A DNA stretch of 40,262 nt. Origin: Bacteroidaceae bacterium (GTDB taxonomy: Bacteria; Bacteroidota; Bacteroidia; Bacteroidales; Bacteroidaceae). Shown here in pieces: positions 6,378 through 13,290 of this stretch. The notes under the pieces were generated by a model that saw nothing but the letters and a program-made list of their open reading frames with translations, did not search any database and was not told where the DNA came from. The position numbers and the translations under genes were made by a program. The stretch is from NCBI GenBank assembly GCA_017546505.1, contig JAFYWV010000042.1, positions 1 to 40,262 of the forward strand, given 5' to 3'. Position 1 is the first letter of the stretch. Each line of letters starts with the position of its first letter.

Positions 6378-7865
6378 TCATTGAACTTTGCTTGTTATGT
6401 GTTTGGAACTTATTGAGTCTTTAAGTCTATCAACGGCGTCTTTTGCCTCCTGTGCTTTCCTTTGAGCATTATCATTGGCGGCAATAGCTTTAGCTAGTCT
6501 CTCCTGATCAATATTGTTCTTAACGGCCAAGTCGTGCTTGATAAGTTCGCTTACGCGCCCTGACTTGAGAGGTTTCTTGGTTAACTTCTCTCGGTTCTCT
6601 TCATCAACTTTTTCAATGTAAGTTGCTATACGCTCATCAAGTTCGGACTCCATCTGAGTTAGTACCTCCTCGCTATATCCAAGCTTCAGAAAGGCTTTGT
6701 AGCTATCCTTAACGAAGGTGTTCAGTTGACCAAAATTCTTCTCGGTAATAAATCGCTTGACCGTTTCGCGATCGTCCGCCGACATTGTGCCCATAAGAAG
6801 TTTCATGTTACGGCCAAAAACTCCTTTCTCCTTGTCTGGGGTGTTTATATGGGTATGTATTATGGCATATAGAAGTTCTATCTTCTTTGCCTCCTTGCAA
6901 GCAGCAAAGTTCATCATACAAGCATTCAAGATGCCTTTGCCGCGGTTTGCATTATCCTCGTTAAACTTCGTAGTGTCTCGTCCGGCAATAAGGTCCGAAA
7001 TCCTGGTTGTATTAAGTACGAACGTAAGTGCACATTCTGCCGCTTTGTTTGTAATGCCATATCGTTCCTGAAGGATTTTGGCTTCTCCGTAGAGTTTGTT
7101 CGTGGTGATGCCTGCATTTACATTGGAGTCGCGCAAATCCTGGCCATTCCAATTTCTTTGATCTGAGTTTATCAGTTTTATGGTGTCCAAAGGATGCATG
7201 CCGTTGAATTCGTTCAATTCAAGCTCAACGTCGACCTCGGAATGAAACTCGCAGACAGTTAAGCGGTGCTGACCGTCATAGACAATGAGGTATAGCTCAA
7301 TGTCCGGAGTGTCGAGTGTTATCTGATTGCCATCAAGGTCATAGACTTCAATGTCTTTGAACCTCTCCAGGATAGGTCGAAGTGGTACGACATAGCAGCT
7401 ACGTGTAAATCGCATGCTGTCTTTCACACTTTTGTAAAGTGCTTTAACATGGCTGTTGTTTACTTCTCGGTTGAATTTGAAAAAGCAGATCTTTAAACCA
7501 GCTTTCTTTGCTTCGAGGTAGCTCATGCATACCTTTCTGATTATCTTGGGTATCTTATCGCCCAAGCAGGCAAGTAGAACGGCGACGGTAGAGGTTTCGA
7601 TAGTTTCTACCTGGTTGTTCGCATCTGTTGCAGACTCATTATCACTCACTGTAGCAACCTCTTGTACACCGCTGCCGGGCGTTGTCTCGCAAGCACCAGT
7701 CTGGGGTACCATTGAGCTCTGGAAATCTGTCACTTCCATAATTGTTTCTTCGTTGTTTGATTGGTTGATAACTGGAGCAGCCTCCGCTTGCTCGTTAAAA
7801 TTCTCGGTAGTGTTATCTCCGGCTACTGTCTTTACCGAAGAGTTTTTGTTTGTTACATTACGCAT
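6378..7865 (-). CDS. DGQHR/ParB-like domain protein
   Basis: A 495-residue protein. Residues 1-95 are polar, Thr/Glu/Asn-rich and probably disordered. Residues 105-260 carry a ParB/Srx-like fold with LYLIVYDGQHRLTVCEF (DGQHR at 197-201), the motif shared by ParB N-terminal and DndB-type DGQHR proteins. The C-terminal 80 residues are highly charged and likely coiled-coil (DNAQRKAQEAKDAVDRLKDS). ParB folds bind DNA and may hydrolyse CTP; DndB-type proteins regulate or assist DNA modification. Which applies here is unknown. The ATG overlaps the end of the HTH gene by 8 bp (ATGCGTAA), so the two are translationally coupled. It is the largest upstream gene of the operon. Confidence 0.75.
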   Translation of the reverse strand: MRNVTNKNSSVKTVAGDNTTENFNEQAEAAPVINQSNNEETIMEVTDFQSSMVPQTGACETTPGSGVQEVATVSDNESATDANNQVETIETSTVAVLLACLGDKIPKIIRKVCMSYLEAKKAGLKICFFKFNREVNNSHVKALYKSVKDSMRFTRSCYVVPLRPILERFKDIEVYDLDGNQITLDTPDIELYLIVYDGQHRLTVCEFHSEVDVELELNEFNGMHPLDTIKLINSDQRNWNGQDLRDSNVNAGITTNKLYGEAKILQERYGITNKAAECALTFVLNTTRISDLIAGRDTTKFNEDNANRGKGILNACMMNFAACKEAKKIELLYAIIHTHINTPDKEKGVFGRNMKLLMGTMSADDRETVKRFITEKNFGQLNTFVKDSYKAFLKLGYSEEVLTQMESELDERIATYIEKVDEENREKLTKKPLKSGRVSELIKHDLAVKNNIDQERLAKAIAANDNAQRKAQEAKDAVDRLKDSISSKHITSKVQ

Positions 7866-8151
7866 ATCTACTATTGATTATATTTGTCTGCATGAATTTC
7901 TCGAGGTCAGAGCGCTTTACATATATTTTCCTGCTAATCTTCGTGTAGGGGATGATTTTCTTGTCCCTATAATTCTGCCAAGTCTTTCGGCAAATGCCAA
8001 GTGTTCTCATAACCTCTTCAGAGTCTAGATAATCTTCTTTTGCTTTCTCCTTATTAATAGAAAGGCTTTCACATAACCGATCAACCTTTTCTATTAAGTC
8101 GTCGAATTTATCTGCATCGACGATTAAAATCCTTGTTTCTTTTTCTTTCAT
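7858..8151 (-). CDS. Excisionase-like helix-turn-helix protein
   Basis: A 97-residue protein. Residues 1-38 look helical and acidic (VDADKFDDLIEKVDRLCESL). Residues 40-90 are a MerR/excisionase-type winged HTH: DYLDSEEVMRTLGICRKTW, YRDKKIIPYTKISRKIYVKR, then SDLEKFMQ. This HTH_17 form is common at the head of Bacteroidales integrative elements, where it acts as excisionase or as operon regulator. It is the first gene of the leftward operon, overlapping the ParB-like gene. Its upstream region holds a promoter box, four phased repeats and a TGTTTATGT copy, all possible binding sites for it. Confidence 0.85.
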   Translation of the reverse strand: MKEKETRILIVDADKFDDLIEKVDRLCESLSINKEKAKEDYLDSEEVMRTLGICRKTWQNYRDKKIIPYTKISRKIYVKRSDLEKFMQTNIINSRYA

Positions 8152-8168
8152 AAGTTTAATATATTTAA

Positions 8169-8177
8169 TGTTTATGT
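8169..8177. promoter_or_regulatory. TGTTTATGT copy in the HTH gene leader
   Basis: TGTTTATGT occurs here, between the predicted transcription start and the HTH ATG, and again at 8710-8718 and 8721-8729, with the complement ACATAAACA at 8656-8664. Candidate binding site for the HTH protein or for an integrase. Confidence 0.45.
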
Positions 8178-8201
8178 TTTGTTTTCTGAGCTTTACGAAA
8201 G

Positions 8202-8209
8202 CAAAGGTA
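8202..8209 (-). promoter_or_regulatory. -7 box of the HTH operon promoter
   Basis: On the minus strand TACCTTTG matches TAnnTTTG and lies 50 bp before the HTH ATG. The -33 region lacks TTTG, which suggests a promoter needing an activator. The phased repeats at 8237-8306 lie directly upstream. Confidence 0.5.
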
Positions 8210-8236
8210 GCAAGAATTAAAGGGGTGGCTTTTGGC

Positions 8237-8306
8237 AGAAATTCACCATAAAATATAGAAATCCGTTTCCTTGAAATAGAAACTCATAACTCTAAAACAG
8301 AAACTT
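8237..8306. repeat. Four helically phased AGAAAYY direct repeats
   Basis: AGAAATTC at 8237, AGAAATCC at 8257, AGAAACTC at 8278 and AGAAACTT at 8299 have start-to-start distances of 20, 21 and 21 bp, two helical turns each. Read on the operon strand they are RRTTTCT repeats immediately upstream of the -33 position. The arrangement fits an activator array or iterons. The rest of the gene-free stretch 8152-8786 is AT-rich with no credible coding sequence. Confidence 0.55.
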
Positions 8307-8651
8307 AAAAACTGTTAAAATGGGCTTTTTATACGCGAGTTAGTGTTGAAAGTGAATATATAGGCGATGAGTTCAAGAAAAAACGATTTTTTTTGAAAAA
8401 AAGTGATTTTATATTAGGATATGCCTTGTGGCTATCTCTGAATAGGGTGGTTGCTCTTGGAGTGGCCGATTTAGAACGTGATTCTATCGTTTTTTTGCTC
8501 CTTTTTGCGAATTATCACCAGATATGAGAATTTTTGCTAATATTTTGTGGCTTATTTGTTGTGTTGTCAAGTCAAATATCAGCTTAAGGATAAGGAGCAT
8601 TGCTCGAAATTTAGCGCTATTGCTGGTCTTGAGCTGTTAGTGCGTGTATGA

Positions 8652-8733
8652 TTTTACATAAACATATTTAGCCTGCTTCTTGTGAGAAACAGGCTATAAT
8701 CCGGGGAAATGTTTATGTAGTGTTTATGTAAAA
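8652..8733. repeat. Inverted TGTTTATGTAAAA repeats around a hairpin
   Basis: TTTTACATAAACA (8652-8664) is the inverse of TGTTTATGTAAAA (8721-8733). A further direct TGTTTATGTA is at 8710-8719, and between the arms AGCCTG (8670-8675) pairs with CAGGCT (8690-8695). The structure sits between the operon and the terminator of tRNA-Leu, at the presumed element boundary, so it may be a recombination or excision site. Confidence 0.55.
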
Positions 8734-8739
8734 ACAACA

Positions 8740-8772
8740 AACCCCTCATAAGAGCTTATCTTACAAGGGGTT
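8740..8772 (-). terminator. Terminator of tRNA-Leu
   Basis: On the minus strand AACCCCT (8772-8766) and AGGGGTT (8746-8740) form a stem containing an inner ATAAG/CTTAT pair, followed by TGTTGTTTTT. It begins 14 nt after the tRNA 3' end. Confidence 0.8.
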
Positions 8773-8786
8773 ATAAAGAGTGTTTG

Positions 8787-8872
8787 TACTCGAAGCGGGA
8801 CTTGAACCCGCACGGCGTTTAAATGCCAAAGGATTTTAAGTCCTTCGTGTCTACCGATTCCACCATTCGAGC
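8787..8872 (-). tRNA. tRNA-Leu (UAA)
   Basis: An 86-nt gene folding into a class II tRNA. The acceptor GCTCGAA pairs with TTCGAGT (a G-U pair at 1-72), with discriminator A. The anticodon arm AAGGA-CTTAAAA-TCCTT gives anticodon UAA. The long variable arm has GGC/GCC and the T arm is GCGGG-TTCAAGT-CCCGC. CCA is not encoded. Leu tRNA 3' ends are known insertion sites of Bacteroides mobilizable elements such as NBU1, and the accessory block lies exactly on this 3' side. Confidence 0.96.
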
Positions 8873-8908
8873 GACCTTTTATGTTGTTGTGGTTTGTCAC
8901 AACGGGTG

Positions 8909-8940
8909 CAAAGATATAATAAACGGGCGAGATATACAAA
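8909..8940 (-). promoter_or_regulatory. Promoter of tRNA-Leu
   Basis: On the minus strand TTTG (8940-8937), a 20-nt spacer and TATCTTTG (8916-8909) match the Bacteroidetes vegetative consensus TTTG-N19-21-TAnnTTTG exactly. The -7 box is 36 nt from the tRNA 5' end. Confidence 0.8.
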
Positions 8941-9032
8941 CTTGCTTTGATTTTTTACAGCAAGTGTTGTTTAATGTTTGCGGTTTGTCGCAAATGTGTA
9001 GCTTTTTGCCTGGCGTGGAAAGTGTTTTGTTC

Positions 9033-9554
9033 TTAGTTTCTTATTATTACCTCGGAGCCGTTGTCGAACACGCGGTATTGCCATAGCGGGCGGGTATCTC
9101 CTTCAAGGGCTATGCCGTTGCTGTTGAGGTCGAATCTTGTTGCGCAGTGGGGGCAGGTGGCATATCCCATCGTGTAGTCTATCTCTACACGGTAGCGGGC
9201 AAGGTCGCACCCGGGGCACGCCCAGTCGTATGCCATAAGAACACCGTCGCTAAAAATAGGAGTGCCTATTATCAGTCCGCCAAGACCGTAATAGAATTTT
9301 CCTTGTTGCAGATGTATCTGTGGAATGTTTATTGTTTGGGTCTTGCCCAGTGCGTCGGTGAGTCGGTACTCTCCTATATTTGCTCCTTGCCTTATGCAGA
9401 TGAATTGGCCGGGGCTGCGGGCTTGGATATAGGGGTGGACTGTACCGTCGAAAATGAAGTTGACGTGATAGCTCGAGTAGGGGTTCTCGCCTTCGCAACC
9501 GGCAAAGACGAGGATGGTTGTCAGCAACAATATAATATGGGTGAACTTGTTCAT
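9033..9554 (-). CDS. Lipoprotein with two CxxC pairs (Rieske-like region)
   Basis: A 173-residue protein. The signal peptide ends in the lipobox VFAGC (Cys20), so it is probably anchored in the periplasm or outer membrane. The C-terminal half resembles a Rieske [2Fe-2S] fold in spacing (a CPGC motif at 113-116, CPHC at 134-137, then ATRFDLNSNG and a closing WQYRVF). However, the two pairs are C-x2-C rather than C-x-H and C-x2-H, so a mononuclear Fe or Zn site or a redox role is as likely. Partners are not visible. I chose the Met at 9554 because it gives a normal signal peptide; Met codons at 9557 and 9569 are alternatives. It lies 68 nt after argH, behind a hairpin. Confidence 0.75.
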   Translation of the reverse strand: MNKFTHIILLLTTILVFAGCEGENPYSSYHVNFIFDGTVHPYIQARSPGQFICIRQGANIGEYRLTDALGKTQTINIPQIHLQQGKFYYGLGGLIIGTPIFSDGVLMAYDWACPGCDLARYRVEIDYTMGYATCPHCATRFDLNSNGIALEGDTRPLWQYRVFDNGSEVIIRN

Positions 9555-9576
9555 CATAAGTATATGCAATGTAAAC

Positions 9577-9609
9577 GCACGGGGATGTTGTATATTGCTT
9601 TCCCCGTGC
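9577..9609. terminator. Hairpin after argH
   Basis: GCACGGGGA (9577-9585) pairs with TCCCCGTGC (9601-9609) around a 15-nt loop, between the argH stop and the lipoprotein gene. On the argH strand the T-tract is weak; on the + side a T-run follows. It is probably a terminator or an RNA-stabilising hairpin for argH. Confidence 0.6.
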
Positions 9610-9622
9610 TGTTTAACTTTTT

Positions 9623-10963
9623 TTATCTGCCCAACAGTGTCTGTTCGGCATCACGTGCTTTCTGAAAGTCCATTTCGTCGTATGTGCGGTACATAATCTC
9701 TCTTATCTCTTTGTTGCATAGGTTGCCTATGCTGCCTTCGTGGGTGTGGTGCACCTCTTTATGGGGTGTGAATGTGCCTGCTTCAATGTCGAGCCCCACT
9801 TTCTTGTAGGCGTCGCGGAACGGCATACCCTCTGTGGCAAGGCGGTTTACCTCTTCGACGCTGAACATTGTATCGTAGCGGCTGTCGTTGAGGATCTCTT
9901 TGTTCACTTCTATGCGCTCAATGATGTATGTTGCCATTGAAAGGCACTCCTTGATGTCGGCAAATGCTGGCAGGAAAAGCTCTTTGATGACTTGTAGGTC
10001 GCGGAAATATCCGCTTGGCAAGTTGTTCATAATCATTGTGATGTCCATTGGGAGTGCTTGCAGGCGGTTGCATTTTGCGCGCATAATCTCAAAGACATCG
10101 GGGTTTTTCTTGTGTGGCATAATGCTGCTGCCTGTGGTGCACTCGGCCGGGAGCTTGACGAACCCGAAATTCTGTGAGTTGAACATACAGGCATCAAAAG
10201 CCATTTTTGAGAGTGTGCCGGCAACGCTTGCAAGGGCAAAGGCTACGTTCTTCTCGCACTTGCCGCGTCCCATCTGTGCATATACGACGTTGTAGTTCAT
10301 TGAGTCGAACCCTAACAGTTCTGTTGTCATTGTGCGGTTTAACGGGAACGATGAACCATAGCCGGCGGCAGAACCCAACGGGTTGCGGTTGCACATTCTG
10401 TATGCGGCCTGCAGAAAGAGCATATCGTCGGCAAGGCTCTCGGCGTATGCTCCGAACCACAAGCCGAATGACGATGGCATAGCCACTTGCAGATGGGTGT
10501 AGCCCGGCAACAGGATTTCCTTGTGTTTCTCGCTCTGCTCAATGAGGGCGTCGAACAGCCCTTTTACGGCAGCGCAAACCTCCTGTAACTCGTTGCGCGT
10601 GAACAGCTTCAGGTCGACAAGTACCTGGTCGTTGCGTGAGCGGCCGCTGTGTATCTTCTTGCCGGTATCGCCCAAGCAGCGTGTGAGCATTAGCTCTACT
10701 TGTGAATGCACGTCCTCAACGCCATCTTCGATTACAAATGCTCCATCTTCTATGGTGGAGTATATGTTGCGCAACTCGCAGTGCAGACTCTCTGTTTCCT
10801 CTTGTGTGAGAAGACCGATGCTTTGCAACATAGTGCTGTGAGCAATTGAGCCGATGACATCGTAGCGGGCTAACAAAAGGTCCAGTTCTCTGTCGCGTCC
10901 AACGGTAAAACGCTCAATTTCGGGGTTTACGGTTGTGTTCTTTTCCCAAAGTTTCTTTGCCAT
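9623..10963 (-). CDS. argH: Argininosuccinate lyase
   Basis: A 446-residue enzyme of the fumarase/aspartase superfamily. It splits argininosuccinate into arginine and fumarate, the last step of arginine synthesis, in the cytoplasm. The superfamily signature TTGSSIMPHKKNPDVFE is intact, with the flexible SS loop that carries the catalytic Ser. GRSRNDQVLVDLKLF and LPGYTHLQVAMP are also family motifs. Length is normal. I chose the Met at 10963 (MAKKLWEKN), which aligns with known N-termini; the open frame extends to 11026 only because it runs through an untranslated hairpin. It is the third gene of the pyrE - SRPBCC - argH series on this strand. Confidence 0.95.
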   Translation of the reverse strand: MAKKLWEKNTTVNPEIERFTVGRDRELDLLLARYDVIGSIAHSTMLQSIGLLTQEETESLHCELRNIYSTIEDGAFVIEDGVEDVHSQVELMLTRCLGDTGKKIHSGRSRNDQVLVDLKLFTRNELQEVCAAVKGLFDALIEQSEKHKEILLPGYTHLQVAMPSSFGLWFGAYAESLADDMLFLQAAYRMCNRNPLGSAAGYGSSFPLNRTMTTELLGFDSMNYNVVYAQMGRGKCEKNVAFALASVAGTLSKMAFDACMFNSQNFGFVKLPAECTTGSSIMPHKKNPDVFEIMRAKCNRLQALPMDITMIMNNLPSGYFRDLQVIKELFLPAFADIKECLSMATYIIERIEVNKEILNDSRYDTMFSVEEVNRLATEGMPFRDAYKKVGLDIEAGTFTPHKEVHHTHEGSIGNLCNKEIREIMYRTYDEMDFQKARDAEQTLLGR

Positions 10964-10984
10964 AGTCATATATATTGTACAAAC

Positions 10985-11037
10985 GGTGTTCCGGGGTGAT
11001 GTCGAACGCGCCATACTCCGGAACACCTTTTTTTATG
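10985..11037 (-). promoter_or_regulatory. Leader hairpin before argH
   Basis: GGTGTTCCGG (10985-10994) and CCGGAACACC (11028-11037) form a perfect 10-bp stem with a 33-nt loop. It fills the 81-nt gap between the SRPBCC stop and the argH start, 21 nt from the ATG. A run of seven T follows on the + strand, so it could act as a terminator for + transcripts. On the argH strand it is preceded by A's and has no T-tract, pointing to a leader structure or processing site. Confidence 0.55.
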
Positions 11038-11044
11038 TTTCAGC

Positions 11045-11455
11045 TTAATAAGCTATCAATGATAACGCTTCGGCCATTTTTTCAATACCCTCTTTGAGTG
11101 GTTTTTCAATCATTGAGCGTAGCATAAAGTTTATCTCTGCTTTTACTACTACCCGCATCTTGGCTGCCTCGTCTCCGTTGGGTATAATCTGTATCCATAG
11201 GGTTATGGGAACAGGTGAGCCCACAGCCTCGAGCTTGATACATTTAGGCTCTTCGCGCTCGACCACTCTGATGGTGACATTGCCCATTGGTGGTACGCTC
11301 ACAGTTGCCTCGTCACGGCTGTATGTGAGTTCCTTCACCTTGTCTTGGGGGAGCTTGTCTTTCAGTGCCTCAAGGTTGTTGAGGTCTTCCAGTTTTGCAT
11401 ATACCCTTGCCTGTGGATAGGGAATGTTTTTAACGCTGCTTTCGTATTGGCTCAT
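11045..11455 (-). CDS. SRPBCC-fold protein
   Basis: A 136-residue protein of the START/Bet v1-like (SRPBCC) superfamily, recognised by the order of strands and the final long amphipathic helix (MLRSMIEKPLKEGIEKMAEA). The family binds hydrophobic ligands in a cavity. The actual ligand here is unknown; such small proteins are conserved next to pyrE in Bacteroidales. No signal peptide, so cytoplasmic. It starts 6 nt after the pyrE stop, so the two are very likely co-transcribed. Confidence 0.75.
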   Translation of the reverse strand: MSQYESSVKNIPYPQARVYAKLEDLNNLEALKDKLPQDKVKELTYSRDEATVSVPPMGNVTIRVVEREEPKCIKLEAVGSPVPITLWIQIIPNGDEAAKMRVVVKAEINFMLRSMIEKPLKEGIEKMAEALSLIAY

Positions 11456-11461
11456 AAGCGG

Positions 11462-12106
11462 TTATTTCAGGTCGTTTCTCCATTCTGACGGGTTTGCACG
11501 CCACTCCTGGAGTGTTGGCATAACCTCCTCGGTGATGTAGCCTGTCTCCTTTGCCGCCTCGAGCACTGCTTCGTAGTCGGTGAGTGTGATGAGTTTTACA
11601 CCGGCATTCTCAAAAGCCTCGGTTGCAACGCCGAAACCGTATGTGAACGATGCTACCATACCGATTACCTCAACGCCTGCTGCACGCAAGGCATCAACAG
11701 CGCGCAGACTGCTGAGGCCGGTAGATACAAGGTCCTCTACGACAACAACTTTTGCGCCAGGATAGACGTCGCCTTCAATCTGGTTACCCATTCCGTGATC
11801 CTTTGCTTTGGGGCGTACATAGACGAATGGTTTTGCAAGCTCCTCAGCAACAAGAGCGCCCTGTGCAATTGCGCCTGTTGCTACACCTGCAACGATGTCG
11901 GCCTCGGGGAACTCCTGAAGAATGAGGTTCGCAAGTCCCAATTTTACGCGTGTTCGCAATGCCGGGAATGACAATGTCTTGCGGTTATCGCAGTAGAATG
12001 GTGATTTCCAACCCGATGCCCAAGTGAATGGTTGCTCGGGCTGCAACTTTACAGCCTTGATTTTAAGAAGCTCGGCTGCCAATGAAAGTTTTGATTTGTT
12101 TGACAT
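11462..12106 (-). CDS. pyrE: Orotate phosphoribosyltransferase
   Basis: A 214-residue enzyme that joins orotate to PRPP to make OMP in pyrimidine synthesis. The PRPP-binding loop is VVVVEDLVSTGLSSLRAVDA; the substrate region YVRPKAKDHGMGNQIEG carries the catalytic Lys/His loop of the family. WKSPFYCDNRKTLSFP is the conserved N-terminal segment. Length is typical. It heads the leftward group with the SRPBCC gene and argH. A possible -7 box TATATTCG lies at 12153-12146 on the minus strand, without a clear -33 box. Confidence 0.95.
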   Translation of the reverse strand: MSNKSKLSLAAELLKIKAVKLQPEQPFTWASGWKSPFYCDNRKTLSFPALRTRVKLGLANLILQEFPEADIVAGVATGAIAQGALVAEELAKPFVYVRPKAKDHGMGNQIEGDVYPGAKVVVVEDLVSTGLSSLRAVDALRAAGVEVIGMVASFTYGFGVATEAFENAGVKLITLTDYEAVLEAAKETGYITEEVMPTLQEWRANPSEWRNDLK

Positions 12107-12166
12107 ATTCTATTCTTTTAAAATGATTTGTCCTGTTTTGATGTGCGAATATACGAATTTTTATTA

Positions 12167-12505
12167 CTATTTTGTTTGTGTGTAGCCCTCTTTTTTGAGC
12201 AGCTCAATGATTTTGTCCTTGAAATCGCCCTGCACAAGAATTTCACCGTCTTTGGTGCTTCCGCCCACGCCGCATTTTGTCTTCAGCATACGTCCAAGCT
12301 CTTTTATGTCGTTTTCCGTGCCTACAAAGTTTTTTATTATCGTCACGGTTTTTCCGCCACGGTGGTTCTTTTCAACACCCACTCTGAGCTTCTGTTGTTG
12401 CTTGGGCAATGTCTCAATTTCCTCCTTTTCATCGGTGGAATATGCAAAGTCGGGGTTTGTTGAGTATACGATGTTCAAGCGGTCTTTCCAGTCGTTGTTC
12501 TTCAT
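12167..12505 (-). CDS. SUI1/YciH-like translation initiation protein
   Basis: A 112-residue protein with an unstructured N-terminus and a SUI1 (eIF1-like) domain over about residues 45-110. It has the basic loop KNHRGGKTVTIIKNF and the core KCGVGGSTKDGEILVQGDFKDKI, which are hallmarks of the family. YciH proteins can affect start-codon selection in initiation, but their importance in bacteria is limited. I start at the ATG 12505 (MKNNDWKDRL) because the upstream open frame contains no recognisable sequence and crosses the divergent rex promoter. Confidence 0.9.
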   Translation of the reverse strand: MKNNDWKDRLNIVYSTNPDFAYSTDEKEEIETLPKQQQKLRVGVEKNHRGGKTVTIIKNFVGTENDIKELGRMLKTKCGVGGSTKDGEILVQGDFKDKIIELLKKEGYTQTK

Positions 12506-12565
12506 TGTCTGTTGTGTTTGTTGTAAAATTATTTGGTTGCTAAGATACAATATTTTTGCGACAAA

Positions 12566-12597
12566 TTTCAAAGCTTCGCAAAATAACATTACTTTTG
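12566..12597 (+). promoter_or_regulatory. Candidate rex promoter
   Basis: TACTTTTG (12590-12597) fits TAnnTTTG; the -33 position 20 nt upstream has TTTC instead of TTTG. It lies 30 bp before the rex ATG. Confidence 0.45.
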
Positions 12598-12627
12598 TCA
12601 CGTTATATACAAACACGCGCGAAATAA

Positions 12628-13284
12628 ATGGCTCAATTGACGAAGATAGAAAAAGTTCCCGAACCGACACTCAGGCGTTTGCCTTGGTATCTCTCGGTGT
12701 GTCGTTTGCTGAAACAGCGTGGTGAGCAGTATGTGTCGTCGACACGTCTCTCCAAGGAGACAAGTATTGTATCATCGCAGATAGCGAAAGATCTTTCCTG
12801 TGTGAATATTGTGGGTCGCACCCGTGTGGGTTATGAGATAGATAATTTGCTCGAGGTGCTCGAGGATTTCTTGGGCTTCACGCGTATGCATAAGGCTTTT
12901 CTCTTTGGTGCAGGAAAGTTGGGCAGTGCGTTGTTGAATGATACCGGACTCAAACAGTTTGGTCTTGAGGTGGTGGCGGCGTTCGATACAAGCCCGAAAG
13001 TTGTCGGCCACAGCGTGGCAGGGATACCGGTATATCATATCAACGAACTTGAGGCGAAAATGAAAAAGCATAATGTGCAGATAGGTGTGCTCACAGTGCC
13101 TATCGACCGTGCGCAGGAGGTTGCCGACAAGATGATTGTGTGGGGGATAAGAGCCATTTGGAACTTTACTCCTCTGCGTATACGTGTCCCCGAGAATATT
13201 GTTGTGCAGAATACTTCACTATATGCTCATCTCTCCTTGATGTTCAACCGTCTCGAAGGGCTTGATGTGACAGAGGAAATTTGA
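12628..13284 (+). CDS. rex: Redox-sensing transcriptional repressor Rex
   Basis: A 218-residue cytoplasmic repressor that senses the NADH/NAD+ ratio and controls fermentation and respiration genes. The N-terminal winged helix spans residues 1-80 (EPTLRRLPWYLSVCRLL, VSSTRLSKETSIVSSQIAKD). The Rossmann domain begins with FLFGAGKLGSALL (GxGxxG) near residue 90, and the family segment IRAIWNFTPLRIRVPE is near the C-terminus. Length is normal. It is divergent from the SUI1 gene and followed, 6 nt after its stop, by the FAH-family gene, so the two probably share a transcript. Confidence 0.95.
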   Translation: MAQLTKIEKVPEPTLRRLPWYLSVCRLLKQRGEQYVSSTRLSKETSIVSSQIAKDLSCVNIVGRTRVGYEIDNLLEVLEDFLGFTRMHKAFLFGAGKLGSALLNDTGLKQFGLEVVAAFDTSPKVVGHSVAGIPVYHINELEAKMKKHNVQIGVLTVPIDRAQEVADKMIVWGIRAIWNFTPLRIRVPENIVVQNTSLYAHLSLMFNRLEGLDVTEEI

Positions 13285-13290
13285 TTGAAA

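Noticed and set aside
10964-11026. N-terminal extension of ArgH
   Set aside because: The extension is encoded by one arm and the loop of the leader hairpin and lacks similarity to ArgH N-termini.
12506-12670. N-terminal extension of the SUI1-like protein
   Set aside because: The extra codons overlap the rex promoter and rex coding start and do not resemble the family.
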